The position numbers and the translations under genes are program-made. Shown piece after piece: positions 53,256-62,395 of a DNA stretch of 64,000 nt. The notes under the pieces were generated by a model. It was not told the origin of the DNA and did not search any database. It worked only from the letters and a program-made list of their open reading frames with translations. Positions within the stretch are counted from its first letter, which is position 1. Each line of letters begins with the position of its first letter. The DNA comes from DASSSY01 sp035708205 (lineage in GTDB: Bacteria; Bacteroidota; Bacteroidia; Chitinophagales; Chitinophagaceae): contig DASSSY010000006.1 of NCBI GenBank assembly GCA_035708205.1, positions 124,001-188,000 of the forward strand, written 5' to 3'.

Positions 53256-54275
53256 ATGCGACATTTTACCGGGATAACCATACTTTGTATCTTGCTTTTG
53301 GCCGGTGGCCGCCTGCAGGCCCAGGGTCTGCATTTCAGCCAGTTTAACCAGGCGCCCTTGTTGCTGAGCCCGGCGAATTGCGGTCTTTTGCCGGATGATA
53401 ATTACCGGGTGGGGACGCAATACCGTAATCAATGGAGTTCCATTCCGGCCACTTATAACACTTTTTCCGCATTCGGCGATTTCCAGTTATTGCATGACCA
53501 GGATCACAGCAATTGGCTGGGCGTTGGAGCGGCTTTGTTTACGGACCGTGCCGGCGCCGGTGATCTGTCTTTGACCAGCTTCCAGCTGGATGTAGCGTAT
53601 CATTTGCAGATCGGCTCTTATAATATGCTTTCTGTCGGACTGGGCATGGCTTACGCGCAAAGAAGCGTGGATTTTTCAAAGTTGACCTTTGATGCTCAAT
53701 GGGACGGCTTTTCCTTTGATAAGAATTTGGCTAATCAGGAGGATTATTCTTTTGAAAAAACGGGATATCCCGATATTTCCGCTGGCATTAATTATGCTTT
53801 CTTTCCCAGCGATCAGGCATATTTTCGCTTAGGATTGAGCATGCTGCACGTGAATCGGCCCAAGGAGAGCTTTTATCATTCGGATAACCGGATCGGTATG
53901 CGGCCGGTAGCCAATATAGATGCGCTGTTTCAGTTGAACACTTCCTGGATTGCTGAGGTATCGGGTTATTATACGCAACAAAAAAAATCATACGAATTGG
54001 TTTACGGGGCGCAGTTCTCCTGCAATGTTACGCCGCAGGAGCATATGCCTAACATTTTAATTCTTGGGGTTTATCATCGCCTGGATGATGCTATTATTCC
54101 CGTAGTGGGCTTTGAATGGAATAGCATCCGGTTCCAGGGCTCTATGGACATTACGACCTCAGGGTTGTCCCCGGTCAATAAGGGTAACGGCGCGATGGAG
54201 TTCTCCGTGATATTTAAAGGGCTTTACCACCGGCAGGGCAGGGATATGAGCGGTTATAATTGTCCGAGATTTTAA
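53256..54275 (+). CDS. PorP/SprF family type IX secretion membrane protein
   Basis: 339-residue outer-membrane beta-barrel-like protein of the PorP/SprF family. Signal peptide FTGITILCILLLAGGRLQAQ, then GLHFSQFNQAPLLLSPANCGL, YRVGTQYRNQWSSIPATYNTFS, WLGVGAALFTDRAG and NMLSVGLGMAYAQRSVDF, with a C-terminal VVGFEWNSIRF strand. These proteins help export or anchor T9SS cargo, especially those with gliding-type (type B) C-terminal domains like the one at 14.2 kb. ATG 53256 is used; a TTG two codons earlier is unlikely to be the start. Confidence 0.9.
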   Translation: MRHFTGITILCILLLAGGRLQAQGLHFSQFNQAPLLLSPANCGLLPDDNYRVGTQYRNQWSSIPATYNTFSAFGDFQLLHDQDHSNWLGVGAALFTDRAGAGDLSLTSFQLDVAYHLQIGSYNMLSVGLGMAYAQRSVDFSKLTFDAQWDGFSFDKNLANQEDYSFEKTGYPDISAGINYAFFPSDQAYFRLGLSMLHVNRPKESFYHSDNRIGMRPVANIDALFQLNTSWIAEVSGYYTQQKKSYELVYGAQFSCNVTPQEHMPNILILGVYHRLDDAIIPVVGFEWNSIRFQGSMDITTSGLSPVNKGNGAMEFSVIFKGLYHRQGRDMSGYNCPRF

Positions 54276-54320
54276 CAAAATTATCGTATTAATTATGACC
54301 AATTAATACCTTAAGGTTTA

Positions 54321-54328
54321 TATATTTG
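54321..54328 (+). promoter_or_regulatory. Bacteroidota -7 box (TATATTTG) of the response regulator gene
   Basis: TATATTTG matches TAnnTTTG 17 nt before ATG 54346. Confidence 0.5.
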
Positions 54329-54345
54329 AACAATAATTTTAAATT

Positions 54346-55050
54346 ATGGAAGCAGAAAAAGCAAAAATCCTGTTGGTTGAAGATGATACCAATTTAGGTC
54401 AGGTTTTGAAAAATTATTTAGAATTGCATGATTACATAGTGGAGCTTTGCCGTGATGGCATTTTAGGCCTGGCGGCGTTCAGGCGTGAAAGCTTCGATCT
54501 TTGTGTTCTGGACGTTATGATGCCCAATATGGATGGATTTACTTTGGCGGAAGAGATCCGTAACGCTGACCCGGATGTGCCTTTGTTCTTCCTGTCCGCC
54601 AGGGGCATGAAAGAGGACCTGATAAAAGGTTATAAGCTGGGCGCTGATGATTATATTCCCAAGCCTTTTGATAGTGAAGTGTTGTTGCATAAGATCAAAG
54701 CCGTTCTGAAACGTAACCAGGACGTTCAGGACCGTCATCCTTCCCAGATCGAGTTCAAGTTTGGTATTTTTGAGTTTAATAGCAAGTTGCGTATCCTGAA
54801 ATTTGACGGGAAAGAGCATACGCTTTCGCCAAAAGAAAGCGCCCTGCTGCAAATGCTTTGCGAGTATAAAAATGATTTACTGCCCAGGGAACAGGCGCTC
54901 AAGCGTATTTGGGGCAGTGATACGTATTTCAACGGCAGAAGCATGGATGTCTATATTGCCAAATTGCGTAAATATTTAAGCGCTGATGACAATGTCAGCA
55001 TCGTGAACATTCACGGCAATGGCTTCCGCCTTGTCGTGCAGGGTGAATAA
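54346..55050 (+). CDS. OmpR/PhoB-family response regulator
   Basis: 234 residues: receiver domain with the acidic pocket in LLVEDDTN, phospho-acceptor Asp in VLDVMMPNMDG, and FFLSARGMKEDLIKGYKLGADDYIPKPFD with the conserved Ser and Lys. A winged-helix DNA-binding domain follows (LSPKESALLQMLCEYKNDLLPREQALKRIWG ... GRSMDVYIAKLRKYL). It resembles RprY-type regulators of Bacteroidota. There is no adjacent sensor kinase. It is preceded by the porP/sprF-like gene and ends in a strong terminator. Confidence 0.9.
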   Translation: MEAEKAKILLVEDDTNLGQVLKNYLELHDYIVELCRDGILGLAAFRRESFDLCVLDVMMPNMDGFTLAEEIRNADPDVPLFFLSARGMKEDLIKGYKLGADDYIPKPFDSEVLLHKIKAVLKRNQDVQDRHPSQIEFKFGIFEFNSKLRILKFDGKEHTLSPKESALLQMLCEYKNDLLPREQALKRIWGSDTYFNGRSMDVYIAKLRKYLSADDNVSIVNIHGNGFRLVVQGE

Positions 55051-55070
55051 ATGCTCGCCTTTAAATCTTT

Positions 55071-55112
55071 AAAAGCAATGCCCGTTATCAATCTGATGCG
55101 GGCATTGCTTTT
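55071..55112 (+). terminator. Terminator of the response regulator gene
   Basis: aaaagcaatgcccg (55071-55084) and cgggcattgctttt (55099-55112) form a perfect 14-bp stem, 20 nt after the stop. Confidence 0.85.
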
Positions 55113-55167
55113 GGGTTCAATGATAAGTACAAAGTTGTGCCTTCCGAATCTTTGGCGGACCTTGCGT

Positions 55168-56160
55168 TTATAAAGGTATGTTTCGTGTCCGCTCGTATCG
55201 TTCAAGCCGTTTTAGGGATCTTGCCAGGATACTTTTGACCTCTTGCCGGAGCGCTGCCGGTTCAATGATCTCCAGATAATCTTCAAACATTAAGAGCCAT
55301 CGTACAAATCCCTGGTCCGAGGCCTTGACAGAAAGTGTTATGGCCACTTGACTACCCCGGTTTTCTTTTGAGATCACCTGGTAATATTGAAAGCCTGATG
55401 TCATGTAATGGCTTACCGGATGATCAATAAGTAGTTTCACTTCCGTCCGCTTTTCCGGGCTGCATTTATTGTAACGATGCTCGTCAACGGTACCGTGCTG
55501 CCGGGAAAAATGCTGGTCGGTTTTGTGGATGTCCTGGATACGGTCCAGCCGGAACTGCCGGTAGTCATGGCGAAGATGGCAATAGCCCAGGATATACCAG
55601 AAATGATTTTCATGAAAAAGCCCTATCGGCTCAATGGCCCTCGATTCCGGGCTAGCGGCATTCAACGCCTGGTAATTTAAAATGATCTGTTTTTTTTCCG
55701 CCAGGCTTTCAAAAAGAATCGGCAGGGCATTGGGTACGGATTCGTTAAAAACCGGCCGGGAATTATTGACCGTCACCTGGGCGTCCAAAGCTGCCAGCCA
55801 TTCTTTTTCGCTGCCGCGCAAAACAGATTTTATTTTATACATGGCCGACTCAAAATATTCTCCCAATCCCTTATCTGTGAATTGCTGCATGAGCTTTTCT
55901 GCGGCCAGAAAACTGCCGGCTTCCTCCCGGGTAAACATAACCGGTGGTAGCCGGTAACCTTCCACCAGGGAATACCCCACGCCGGCTTCGCCATAGACCG
56001 GAACGCCGGCTTTTTCCAGGGTTTGCAGATCACGATAAATGGTTCTGAGGCTGACCCCGAAGCGATCCGCCAGTTCCTTTGATCTGACAATCCTTTTGGA
56101 TTGCAATTGTATCAGAATAGAGACCAGCCGGTCAAAGCGTTTGAGCGTATCAGGTTCCAT
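55168..56160 (-). CDS. YafY-type transcriptional regulator (HTH_11 and WYL domains)
   Basis: 330 residues. The N-terminal winged helix-turn-helix is LKRFDRLVSILIQLQSKRIVRSKELADRFGVSLRTIYRDLQTLEKAGVPVYGEAGVGYSLVEGYRLPP. The WYL domain follows (AIEPIGLFHENHFWYILGYCHLRHDYRQFRLDRI). WYL regulators bind small ligands or nucleic acids and often control stress or defence genes. It lies near the divergent detoxification-fold cluster but is separated from it by the GlxA-type regulator. Confidence 0.9.
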   Translation of the reverse strand: MEPDTLKRFDRLVSILIQLQSKRIVRSKELADRFGVSLRTIYRDLQTLEKAGVPVYGEAGVGYSLVEGYRLPPVMFTREEAGSFLAAEKLMQQFTDKGLGEYFESAMYKIKSVLRGSEKEWLAALDAQVTVNNSRPVFNESVPNALPILFESLAEKKQIILNYQALNAASPESRAIEPIGLFHENHFWYILGYCHLRHDYRQFRLDRIQDIHKTDQHFSRQHGTVDEHRYNKCSPEKRTEVKLLIDHPVSHYMTSGFQYYQVISKENRGSQVAITLSVKASDQGFVRWLLMFEDYLEIIEPAALRQEVKSILARSLKRLERYERTRNIPL

Positions 56161-56269
56161 GTGAAATTCTTATTGTTTTGGCCGTTTTCCCGGATCTGAT
56201 ATAATTTTCTTTAGTGCTGTAATCATGAAACCGGTCTTACTTATCGCTTATTTTAAAAATGGATGCTCA

Positions 56270-57250
56270 TTAAGTTAATGCTATTTCACGGTTATACTTA
56301 CCTTTGTATTCCACCGGTGAAAGGCCTGTAATCTTTTTAAATACCGTTCGAAAGGCTTTGGTGTCATTGTAGCCCACATCAAACATCACTTCATTGACAT
56401 TACGGCTGCTGCTCTCGAAATATTTTTTTGCGGCTTCAATCTTCACCCTTTGTATGTATTCAACAACAGTATTGTCCGTGGCTTTCTTAAAACGCCGCTC
56501 CAGGTTGCGGCGACTCAAAGCCAATAAATTGCTTAGCGCATCAACCGTAATTTTCTCCCGGTAATTTTGCTCGATAAAATCCTGGGCTTGTTTAACCGGT
56601 TTATCCTCATGATCTTTCTGGCCTTCAAAAATAATGAACGGCGACTGGCTTTGCCGGTCCATATCCACCTGGAACATTTTGGAACATTGAATGGCGGTAT
56701 CCCGACCGGCATATTTTTCAATAATATACAGGATCAGGTTAGCGGCGGAAAACGCACCGCCGCTGGTATATATGCCGTTTTCATCCGTGATGACCTTGTC
56801 CGTCAGCAGATCTACCTCAGGAAATAGTTTATTGAACTCGTTAGCTGCTTTCCAGTGGGTGGAGCAGCTTTTGCCGTTCAGGAGCCCGGTAGCCGCCAGC
56901 AGAAAGGCGCCCATACAAAGGCTGGCTACTTCGGCTCCCTGGTGGCGTTGTTTGACTACCCAGGGAATAAATGGCTTCCCCGCTTGCAGGCTGCCGGCGA
57001 TATCGTCTTCTATCGCGGGAATAATGATTAAATCAGTCTTTCTTATGTTGTTGATCGTAGCATCGGCATGCAACGTATATAATCCGCTGCCCATAGGAAT
57101 TTCTTTATCCAGTCCGACAACCTGCACCTTAAATATTGGCGCTTGCCCCATTTGCCGGCAATATTCGTTGACAAAATGAAAAGCCCGCCTGGGATTGTCA
57201 ATGCTGCCCAGGTTGCCGGCAGGCATCGCGAGGATGCTGATATGCTTCAT
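56270..57250 (-). CDS. GlxA-family AraC-type transcriptional regulator (DJ-1/PfpI plus AraC)
   Basis: About 326 residues: an N-terminal DJ-1/PfpI-like domain (MKHISILAMPAGNLGSID, VASLCMGAFLLAATGLLNG) and a C-terminal AraC helix-turn-helix pair (ITVDALSNLLALSRRNLERRFKKATDNTVVEYIQRVKIEAAK, VMFDVGYNDTKAFRTVFKKITGLSPVEYKGKY). Cys in the nucleophile-elbow position (LCMGA) is present. Start ATG 57250 is preferred over the upstream 57274. It is divergent from the DinB/VOC/SRPBCC cluster and may regulate it. Confidence 0.88.
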   Translation of the reverse strand: MKHISILAMPAGNLGSIDNPRRAFHFVNEYCRQMGQAPIFKVQVVGLDKEIPMGSGLYTLHADATINNIRKTDLIIIPAIEDDIAGSLQAGKPFIPWVVKQRHQGAEVASLCMGAFLLAATGLLNGKSCSTHWKAANEFNKLFPEVDLLTDKVITDENGIYTSGGAFSAANLILYIIEKYAGRDTAIQCSKMFQVDMDRQSQSPFIIFEGQKDHEDKPVKQAQDFIEQNYREKITVDALSNLLALSRRNLERRFKKATDNTVVEYIQRVKIEAAKKYFESSSRNVNEVMFDVGYNDTKAFRTVFKKITGLSPVEYKGKYNREIALT

Positions 57251-57375
57251 AAACTGAAATTTTACCGGCATCAAAGATAATTATTTTGTCGCAAACACCC
57301 CGGTAAGTTGCCGTATTTGCACCCGCTTGGGAAACAATATTGCTTTTATGTTTGCATTGGTAAATTGAGGAAATA

Positions 57376-57875
57376 ATGAACAGCAAACAACAGCTGCTGG
57401 CACAATATGATATGCATTGCAGATGGTTTAAAAATGCTTTAAAGGGTTTTACTGATGAAGAAGCGGACCGGCGGCTCAATTCACAGATGAATCATGTGAA
57501 ATATATTGCCGGCCACCTGTTTAATTTACAATATGCCTTTATGTTGATAGCGGGCGTTAAAATAGAAAGAAAGTGTGATGAATTATTTGCGGGCCGGGGA
57601 AAACAAAAGCAAAGGATAATTTTACTTACCCTACAATAGCCGAAATCCAGGCCGAATGGGATAAGTTGCTGCCTGTTGCCCAAGAGGCTTTGTATGCCCT
57701 TCCGGAGGAAGCACTTAAGGTAAAAGTTCCCGGGTCTCCCATAGCCGGCAAGGGATCGTTCGATGGTTCGGCCGGTGACTTATGGGCATTTTTGAATATG
57801 CATCAGGCTTATCATATTGGGCAGCTCGGGATTTTAAGAAGAGAATTTGGTAAAGAAGCCATGGAATATTTTTAA
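57376..57875 (+). pseudogene. DinB-family protein broken by one frameshift
   Basis: First part MNSKQQLLAQYDMHCRWFKNAL..., YIAGHLFNLQYAFMLIAG ends in a stop at 57639. The rest is in another frame: AKDNFTYPTIAEIQAEWDKLL ... WAFLNMHQAYHIGQLGILRREFG, ending at 57875. Adding one base near the run ggggaaaa (57596-57603) restores a continuous 166-residue DinB/YfiT-like helix bundle, with the three His typical of the family (GHLFN, NMHQAYHIGQ). Such proteins are small-molecule or thiol transferases. First gene of the accessory cluster. Confidence 0.8.
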
Positions 57876-57919
57876 CTCTTATCATGCGTTTTTCGGCGCT
57901 ATTGCGTTAAAACAAAAAA

Positions 57920-58468
57920 ATGAAAAAGCTGATTTTATTTAATATGCTATCTGCTGACGGTTATTTTGAAGGACCTCAGGGCGACATCGGGTGGCATAGG
58001 GTGGACGAGGAAGTAAACCGTTTTATATCCGATCAGCTGAAGACAGGGGATACGCTTTTGTTCGGCCGTAAAACTTTTGAAGTCATGGAAAATTTCTGGC
58101 CGGCAAAAGAAGCTTTTGATCAGGATGCGGAAATTGCCGGGATGATGGGCCGCTATCAGAAAATTGTTGTTTCCCGGACAAGAGAAAGCTCCGGATGGGA
58201 AAACACGGAATGGATAAAAGGAAATGTTGTTACAGCCGTAGAAAAGCGGAAAGCGGAAAAGGGCAAGGCTATGTTTGTCTTTGGAAGCGCAGCGCTTTCC
58301 GGGATGCTTATACAATATGACCTGATTGATGAATTCAGGCTGATGGTCCATCCGGTAACGGTGGGAAGAGGCCGTCCGCTTTTTCGGATTAAGACGGATC
58401 TGAGACTTTTAAAAACCAAAGTTTTTGGGAATGGGAATGTATTGCTTTGTTACCGCCGGTCTTTTTAG
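57920..58468 (+). CDS. Dihydrofolate reductase-like (RibD C-terminal domain) protein
   Basis: 182 residues of the RibD-C/DHFR-like superfamily: LILFNMLSADGYFEGPQGDIGWH, DTLLFGRKTFEVMENFW, KIVVSRTRES and VFGSAALSGMLIQYDLIDEFRLMVHPVTVGRGRPLF. It probably reduces a small-molecule substrate with NADPH; the substrate is unknown. Confidence 0.87.
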   Translation: MKKLILFNMLSADGYFEGPQGDIGWHRVDEEVNRFISDQLKTGDTLLFGRKTFEVMENFWPAKEAFDQDAEIAGMMGRYQKIVVSRTRESSGWENTEWIKGNVVTAVEKRKAEKGKAMFVFGSAALSGMLIQYDLIDEFRLMVHPVTVGRGRPLFRIKTDLRLLKTKVFGNGNVLLCYRRSF

Positions 58469-58555
58469 CATATTGCGGCGCATGGCCAAAACCATTTTCG
58501 TTATTCTGAAAAACTTGTTTTTATCCTGAAATTTAAACTGAAACTGATATTGATT

Positions 58556-59095
58556 ATGGAACAGACCATCAATTCAACCAAAACGGAGGCCTTAGCGCAA
58601 TTATGGACAGGCGCGGCTCAACGGCTAGCGGATACCGTTATTTCTTTCAAAGAAAACGATTTTAACCGGGTGCCTTTTGCAGGGAGCTGGACAGGAGCAC
58701 AGGTATCGGAGCATGTTATCAAATCAATGGCCCTGATCCACCAAATGGTCAATGATACTATTACTTCCACCGCCAGAGGCCCGGAGGACCATATCCCGTT
58801 TTTAAGTAGCATTATGGAAAATATGGTGGTGAAAACACAATCTGCACCCAACCTGGTCCCAGGAGAGGAGCCGATGAGCCCGGCAGAAATTCAAAATGGA
58901 TTATTGGAGCGGCAAAACGATTTGTTGCAGGATATCCATCGGCTGGACTTGTCGAAAACCTGTACGGTATCGGAATTTCCCGGTCTCGGCTTTTTGACAC
59001 GGATAGAATTGATCAGCTTTTGCATTTTTCATACGGAAAGGCATAACCGCCAGCTAAGAAATATTTATAAAATTATAACAGGCAACAATATTTAA
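58556..59095 (+). CDS. DinB-family protein
   Basis: About 179-residue four-helix protein of the DinB superfamily: LWTGAAQRLADTVISFKENDFNRVPFAGSWTGAQVSEHVIKS and LISFCIFHTERHNRQLRNI supply the metal-binding His positions. The function is unknown beyond likely thiol- or metal-linked stress roles. ATG 58556 is preferred over the upstream TTG. Confidence 0.85.
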   Translation: MEQTINSTKTEALAQLWTGAAQRLADTVISFKENDFNRVPFAGSWTGAQVSEHVIKSMALIHQMVNDTITSTARGPEDHIPFLSSIMENMVVKTQSAPNLVPGEEPMSPAEIQNGLLERQNDLLQDIHRLDLSKTCTVSEFPGLGFLTRIELISFCIFHTERHNRQLRNIYKIITGNNI

Positions 59096-59139
59096 TTATC
59101 CATTTAATATTTATTTTTAATTGCAAAAACCAAAACAAA

Positions 59140-59559
59140 ATGAAAGTAGTTAATCCGTATCTGAATTTCCCGGGCAATGCCGAGGACGCGTTTAATTTTT
59201 ACAAATCCGTATTTGGCGGTGAATTCTCAATGCTCATGCGCATGAAAGACGCGCCGGGCATGCCGATTCCCGAAGGGCAGGAAGAAAAGATTATGCACAT
59301 TGCGTTGCCATTGAACAGCGGGCAGGTATTGATGGCCAGTGATAACTGTAATGCCGGGACGTTCAAGGATGGCAACAATGCGTACATTTCCATTCATGCA
59401 GACAGCGTAGAAGAAGGCCAAAAGCTCTATGATGCGCTGGTTGCAGGAGGCAATGCTCAACATCCATTTGAAAAGCAGTTCTGGGGCTCCTGGCACGGTA
59501 ACCTGAAGGATAAATTTGGCATACACTGGATGGTTAATTATGATGAGCCGGCACGGTAA
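59140..59559 (+). CDS. VOC family protein (PhnB/glyoxalase-bleomycin resistance type)
   Basis: 139-residue vicinal-oxygen-chelate protein: VNPYLNFPGNAEDAFNFYKSVFGGEFSML, VLMASDNCN, GQKLYDALVAGGNAQHPFEKQFWGSWHGNLKDKFGIHWMVNYD. PhnB-like members are often lyases or binding proteins of unknown substrate. Confidence 0.9.
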   Translation: MKVVNPYLNFPGNAEDAFNFYKSVFGGEFSMLMRMKDAPGMPIPEGQEEKIMHIALPLNSGQVLMASDNCNAGTFKDGNNAYISIHADSVEEGQKLYDALVAGGNAQHPFEKQFWGSWHGNLKDKFGIHWMVNYDEPAR

Positions 59560-59582
59560 TAAATATGTAAGGCCTTAAAAAA

Positions 59583-59612
59583 TTATGTGGGCAATAAGAT
59601 TTGCCCACATAA
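59583..59612 (+). terminator. Terminator-like hairpin after the first VOC gene
   Basis: ttatgtgggcaa (59583-59594) and ttgcccacataa (59601-59612) pair perfectly over 12 bp, 24 nt past the stop. It may split the cluster into transcripts. Confidence 0.65.
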
Positions 59613-59684
59613 TAACCTTAACTTTTTAATGGTTCAAAACAATCAATTGCTTTCATTATAATCAAGTACTAAAAATTTGAAGCT

Positions 59685-60095
59685 ATGGGAAATATCATTT
59701 GTAATGCTTACCTGTTTTTCAAGGATGAATGCCGGGAGGCCATGAACTTTTATCAAGACGTATTTGGTGGTGAGCTGATCATGCAAACCTATGGTGACGT
59801 TGATAAAAGCTGCCCTGATGCCACGAAAGACAGCATTATGCATGCCCGGTTATCCGGTGGAGACATTTTATTGATGGCCAGTGATGATCCGGGAAGCGGT
59901 CGTACTCTGGGTGCTGGCAAAATCCATCTCGCGCTCGGAGGAAACGATGAACCTAAGCTTCGCGGGCTCTTTGATGCGCTAAGCAAAGGTGGAAAAATTG
60001 GTGTGCCTTTGGAAAAGCAAATGTGGGGCGATATCTACGGCGATTTGTGTGACCAGTACGGTATTCACTGGATGGTTAATATCAGCGCCGGTTAA
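59685..60095 (+). CDS. VOC family protein (PhnB-like), second copy
   Basis: 136 residues, parallel to the preceding VOC gene: AYLFFKDECREAMNFYQDVFGGELIMQTYGDVDKSCPDATKDSIMHARLSGGDILLMASDDPG and GVPLEKQMWGDIYGDLCDQYGIHWMVNISA. It looks like a diverged tandem duplicate. Confidence 0.9.
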   Translation: MGNIICNAYLFFKDECREAMNFYQDVFGGELIMQTYGDVDKSCPDATKDSIMHARLSGGDILLMASDDPGSGRTLGAGKIHLALGGNDEPKLRGLFDALSKGGKIGVPLEKQMWGDIYGDLCDQYGIHWMVNISAG

Positions 60096-60124
60096 TATTT
60101 TTTCTAATAATAAATTTTTATCCG

Positions 60125-60520
60125 ATGGAAAATACGATTAACATCAGCAAGACCAGTCGTATCATTGGCTGGGCGCTCAGCATTCTTGTTATCCTGTTTT
60201 TGCTTTTTGATGTCTCCGGGAAATTCATGAAACCGGAGGTCGTTGTTAAAGGCACCGTAGATCTGGGCTATCCTGAAAGTACAATAACTTTATTAGGGAT
60301 TATACTGCTTATTTGCACCATTCTTTATGCTTTTCCAAAAACGGCGATACTTGGCGCAGTGCTGCTCACCGGTTACATGGGTGGGGCAATTGCAACGCAC
60401 ATCCGGGTTGAGAATCCGCTTTTCACACATATTTTATCTCCTGTATACATGGCCATTTTCTTTTGGGGAGGATTGTATTTGCGGAGTGCAAAGTTAAGAA
60501 GGCTGGTCAGCAAGGAATGA
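60125..60520 (+). CDS. DoxX-like family membrane protein
   Basis: 131 residues with four membrane helices: IIGWALSILVILFLLFDVSGKF, ITLLGIILLICTILYAFPKTAILGAVLLTGYMGGAIATHI and a final helix near residues 100-118. DoxX-like proteins may be quinone- or thiol-linked redox partners. Confidence 0.87.
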   Translation: MENTINISKTSRIIGWALSILVILFLLFDVSGKFMKPEVVVKGTVDLGYPESTITLLGIILLICTILYAFPKTAILGAVLLTGYMGGAIATHIRVENPLFTHILSPVYMAIFFWGGLYLRSAKLRRLVSKE

Positions 60521-60608
60521 CGGCCTTTTTGGGCCAATTAAGCCGGTGAACGGATGACGCATGTAAACTTAAGTGAAGCATAGATCTCAATTAGAAAAAC
60601 AATACAAA

Positions 60609-61028
60609 ATGAGCAATGATCAGATAACGGTATCCGCGACCATTCATGCCCCTATACCAAAAGTATGGGCGTATTGGAATGATCCTAAGCACATTCGGGA
60701 ATGGAACCAGGCATCCGCGGATTGGCATTGTCCGAAGGCCGAAAATGATTTGCGGGCAGGCGGGAAGTTTTTCTCAAGAATGGAAGCGAAGGACGGTAGT
60801 ATGGGTTTTGACTTTAGCGGTGTTTATGATGAAGTAAAAGATCAGGAATTTATCAAATACACTATGGATGATGGCAGAAAAGTTGCCGTTTCTTTTTCAG
60901 CAAACGGAAATCAAACGCTGGTGACTGAAACTTTTGAGGCGGAAAACCGGAATCCCGCCGACATGCAGCGAAACGGTTGGCAGGCGATCCTCAACAGTTT
61001 TAAAGCCTATACCGAAGGGCATACTTAA
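60609..61028 (+). CDS. SRPBCC (START/Bet v1-like) family protein
   Basis: About 139 residues: ITVSATIHAPIPKVWAYWNDPKHIREWNQASADWHCPKAENDLRAGGKFFSRMEAKDGSMGFDFSGVYDEV and KAYTEGHT. SRPBCC domains form a hydrophobic ligand pocket. ATG 60609 is chosen; a longer frame begins at 60573. Confidence 0.87.
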   Translation: MSNDQITVSATIHAPIPKVWAYWNDPKHIREWNQASADWHCPKAENDLRAGGKFFSRMEAKDGSMGFDFSGVYDEVKDQEFIKYTMDDGRKVAVSFSANGNQTLVTETFEAENRNPADMQRNGWQAILNSFKAYTEGHT

Positions 61029-61040
61029 AATTCCTATCCA

Positions 61041-61481
61041 ATGGAAAAACTACATTTCTCGATCAGTATCAAAGCGGCGAAGGAAAAAGTCTGGCATACT
61101 ATGCTCGATGATATTGGTTACCGTCAATGGGCTGCCGCATTTTACGAAGGTTCCTATTATAAAGGAGACTGGGCATTGGGCAGCAAGATGCTGTTCCTGT
61201 CTCCTGAAGATGACGGCATGGTCTCCAGGATCGTGGCAAATATTCCGTACCAGTTCATTTCAATTGAGCATCTGGGTTTTGTATCCAAAGGCGTTGAAGA
61301 CACGGAAAGTGCCGGCGCCAGGGCTTTTGCAGGGGCACATGAAAATTATACATTCAGGGAAAATAACGGGTACACCGAAGTGTTGGTCGATACGGATTCT
61401 CCTGAAGAATACAAAGGAATGTTTGAAGATATGTGGCCTAAAGCGCTGGCCCTATTGAAAGCCCTGTCGGAAGGTCAATAA
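61041..61481 (+). CDS. SRPBCC family protein (AHSA1-like), second copy
   Basis: 146-residue SRPBCC-like protein: LHFSISIKAAKEKVWHTMLDDIGYRQWAAAFYEGSYYKGDWALGSKMLFLSP ... ALLKALSEGQ. It is 12 bp downstream of the preceding SRPBCC gene and probably co-transcribed. Confidence 0.85.
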   Translation: MEKLHFSISIKAAKEKVWHTMLDDIGYRQWAAAFYEGSYYKGDWALGSKMLFLSPEDDGMVSRIVANIPYQFISIEHLGFVSKGVEDTESAGARAFAGAHENYTFRENNGYTEVLVDTDSPEEYKGMFEDMWPKALALLKALSEGQ

Positions 61482-61504
61482 TTTTAACGGTTAGAATCAT
61501 TTTT

Positions 61505-62395
61505 ATGACGACTCATCCCAAGATCACCTATTGCCTCTGGTTTAATAAAGAGGCAGAGGCCGCGGCCCGGTTTTACACCTCTGTCTTTACCGATGCAAGC
61601 GATACGTCGGTTGTCTATAACCCCGTTGATACGCCATCGGGGAAGGCAGGCACAGCACTTACGGCAGATTTTAATCTTTACGGGCAGGAGTTCATGATAT
61701 TGAACGGTGGACCGGAGTTCAGATTGAACCCTTCCATATCATTTATGGTACACTGCGATATGGTAGGTGAAGTTGAGGCGTTGTGGAATAAGCTATCTGA
61801 AGGCGGACAGGTGCTGATGCCGCTGGACAAGTATCCATTCAGTGATCAATACGGCTGGATACAGGATAAGTACGGTGTATCCTGGCAACTCATTTTGCCA
61901 AAGCAAAAAGCACCGCAAAAGGTTATGCCTTCTCTGTTGTTTGTGCAGGAAGTTTGCGGCAGAGCCGAGGAGGCGATACAATTTTATACTTCCATTTTCC
62001 ATGATACAGGAACAGGAACGCTTGCGCGCTATCCTGCAGGTATGGCACCGGATAAGGAAGGCACGCTCATGTATGCCGATTTCATGCTGGAAGGCCAATG
62101 GTTTGCCGCCATGGACAGTGCCCATGAGCATCATTTTCATTTTGATGAAGCTATTTCTTTCATGGTGCACTGCGAGACCCAGGAAGAAATAGATGACTAT
62201 TGGGCCAGGCTCACCGCCGGTGGCAAAGCAATACAATGCGGTTGGCTGCGGGATAAATACGGCGTTGCCTGGCAGATCGTTCCGGCGATATTACCCCAAT
62301 TGCTGCGGGGCGAGGACAAAGAGCGAGCCAAACGTGTCATGCAGGTGATGATGCAAATGGTCAAACTGGATATTGAGCAGCTTGAAAACGCATAA
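61505..62395 (+). CDS. Double-domain VOC protein (PhnB-type)
   Basis: 296 residues with two VOC-like halves. The first, ITYCLWFNKEAEAAARFYTSVF ... LMPLDKYPFSDQYGWIQDKYGVSWQLILPK, and the second, PSLLFVQEVCGRAEEAIQFYTSIF ... CGWLRDKYGVAWQIVPA, each end in the YGVxWQ motif of the 3-demethylubiquinone methyltransferase-like subfamily. Substrate unknown. Confidence 0.88.
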   Translation: MTTHPKITYCLWFNKEAEAAARFYTSVFTDASDTSVVYNPVDTPSGKAGTALTADFNLYGQEFMILNGGPEFRLNPSISFMVHCDMVGEVEALWNKLSEGGQVLMPLDKYPFSDQYGWIQDKYGVSWQLILPKQKAPQKVMPSLLFVQEVCGRAEEAIQFYTSIFHDTGTGTLARYPAGMAPDKEGTLMYADFMLEGQWFAAMDSAHEHHFHFDEAISFMVHCETQEEIDDYWARLTAGGKAIQCGWLRDKYGVAWQIVPAILPQLLRGEDKERAKRVMQVMMQMVKLDIEQLENA

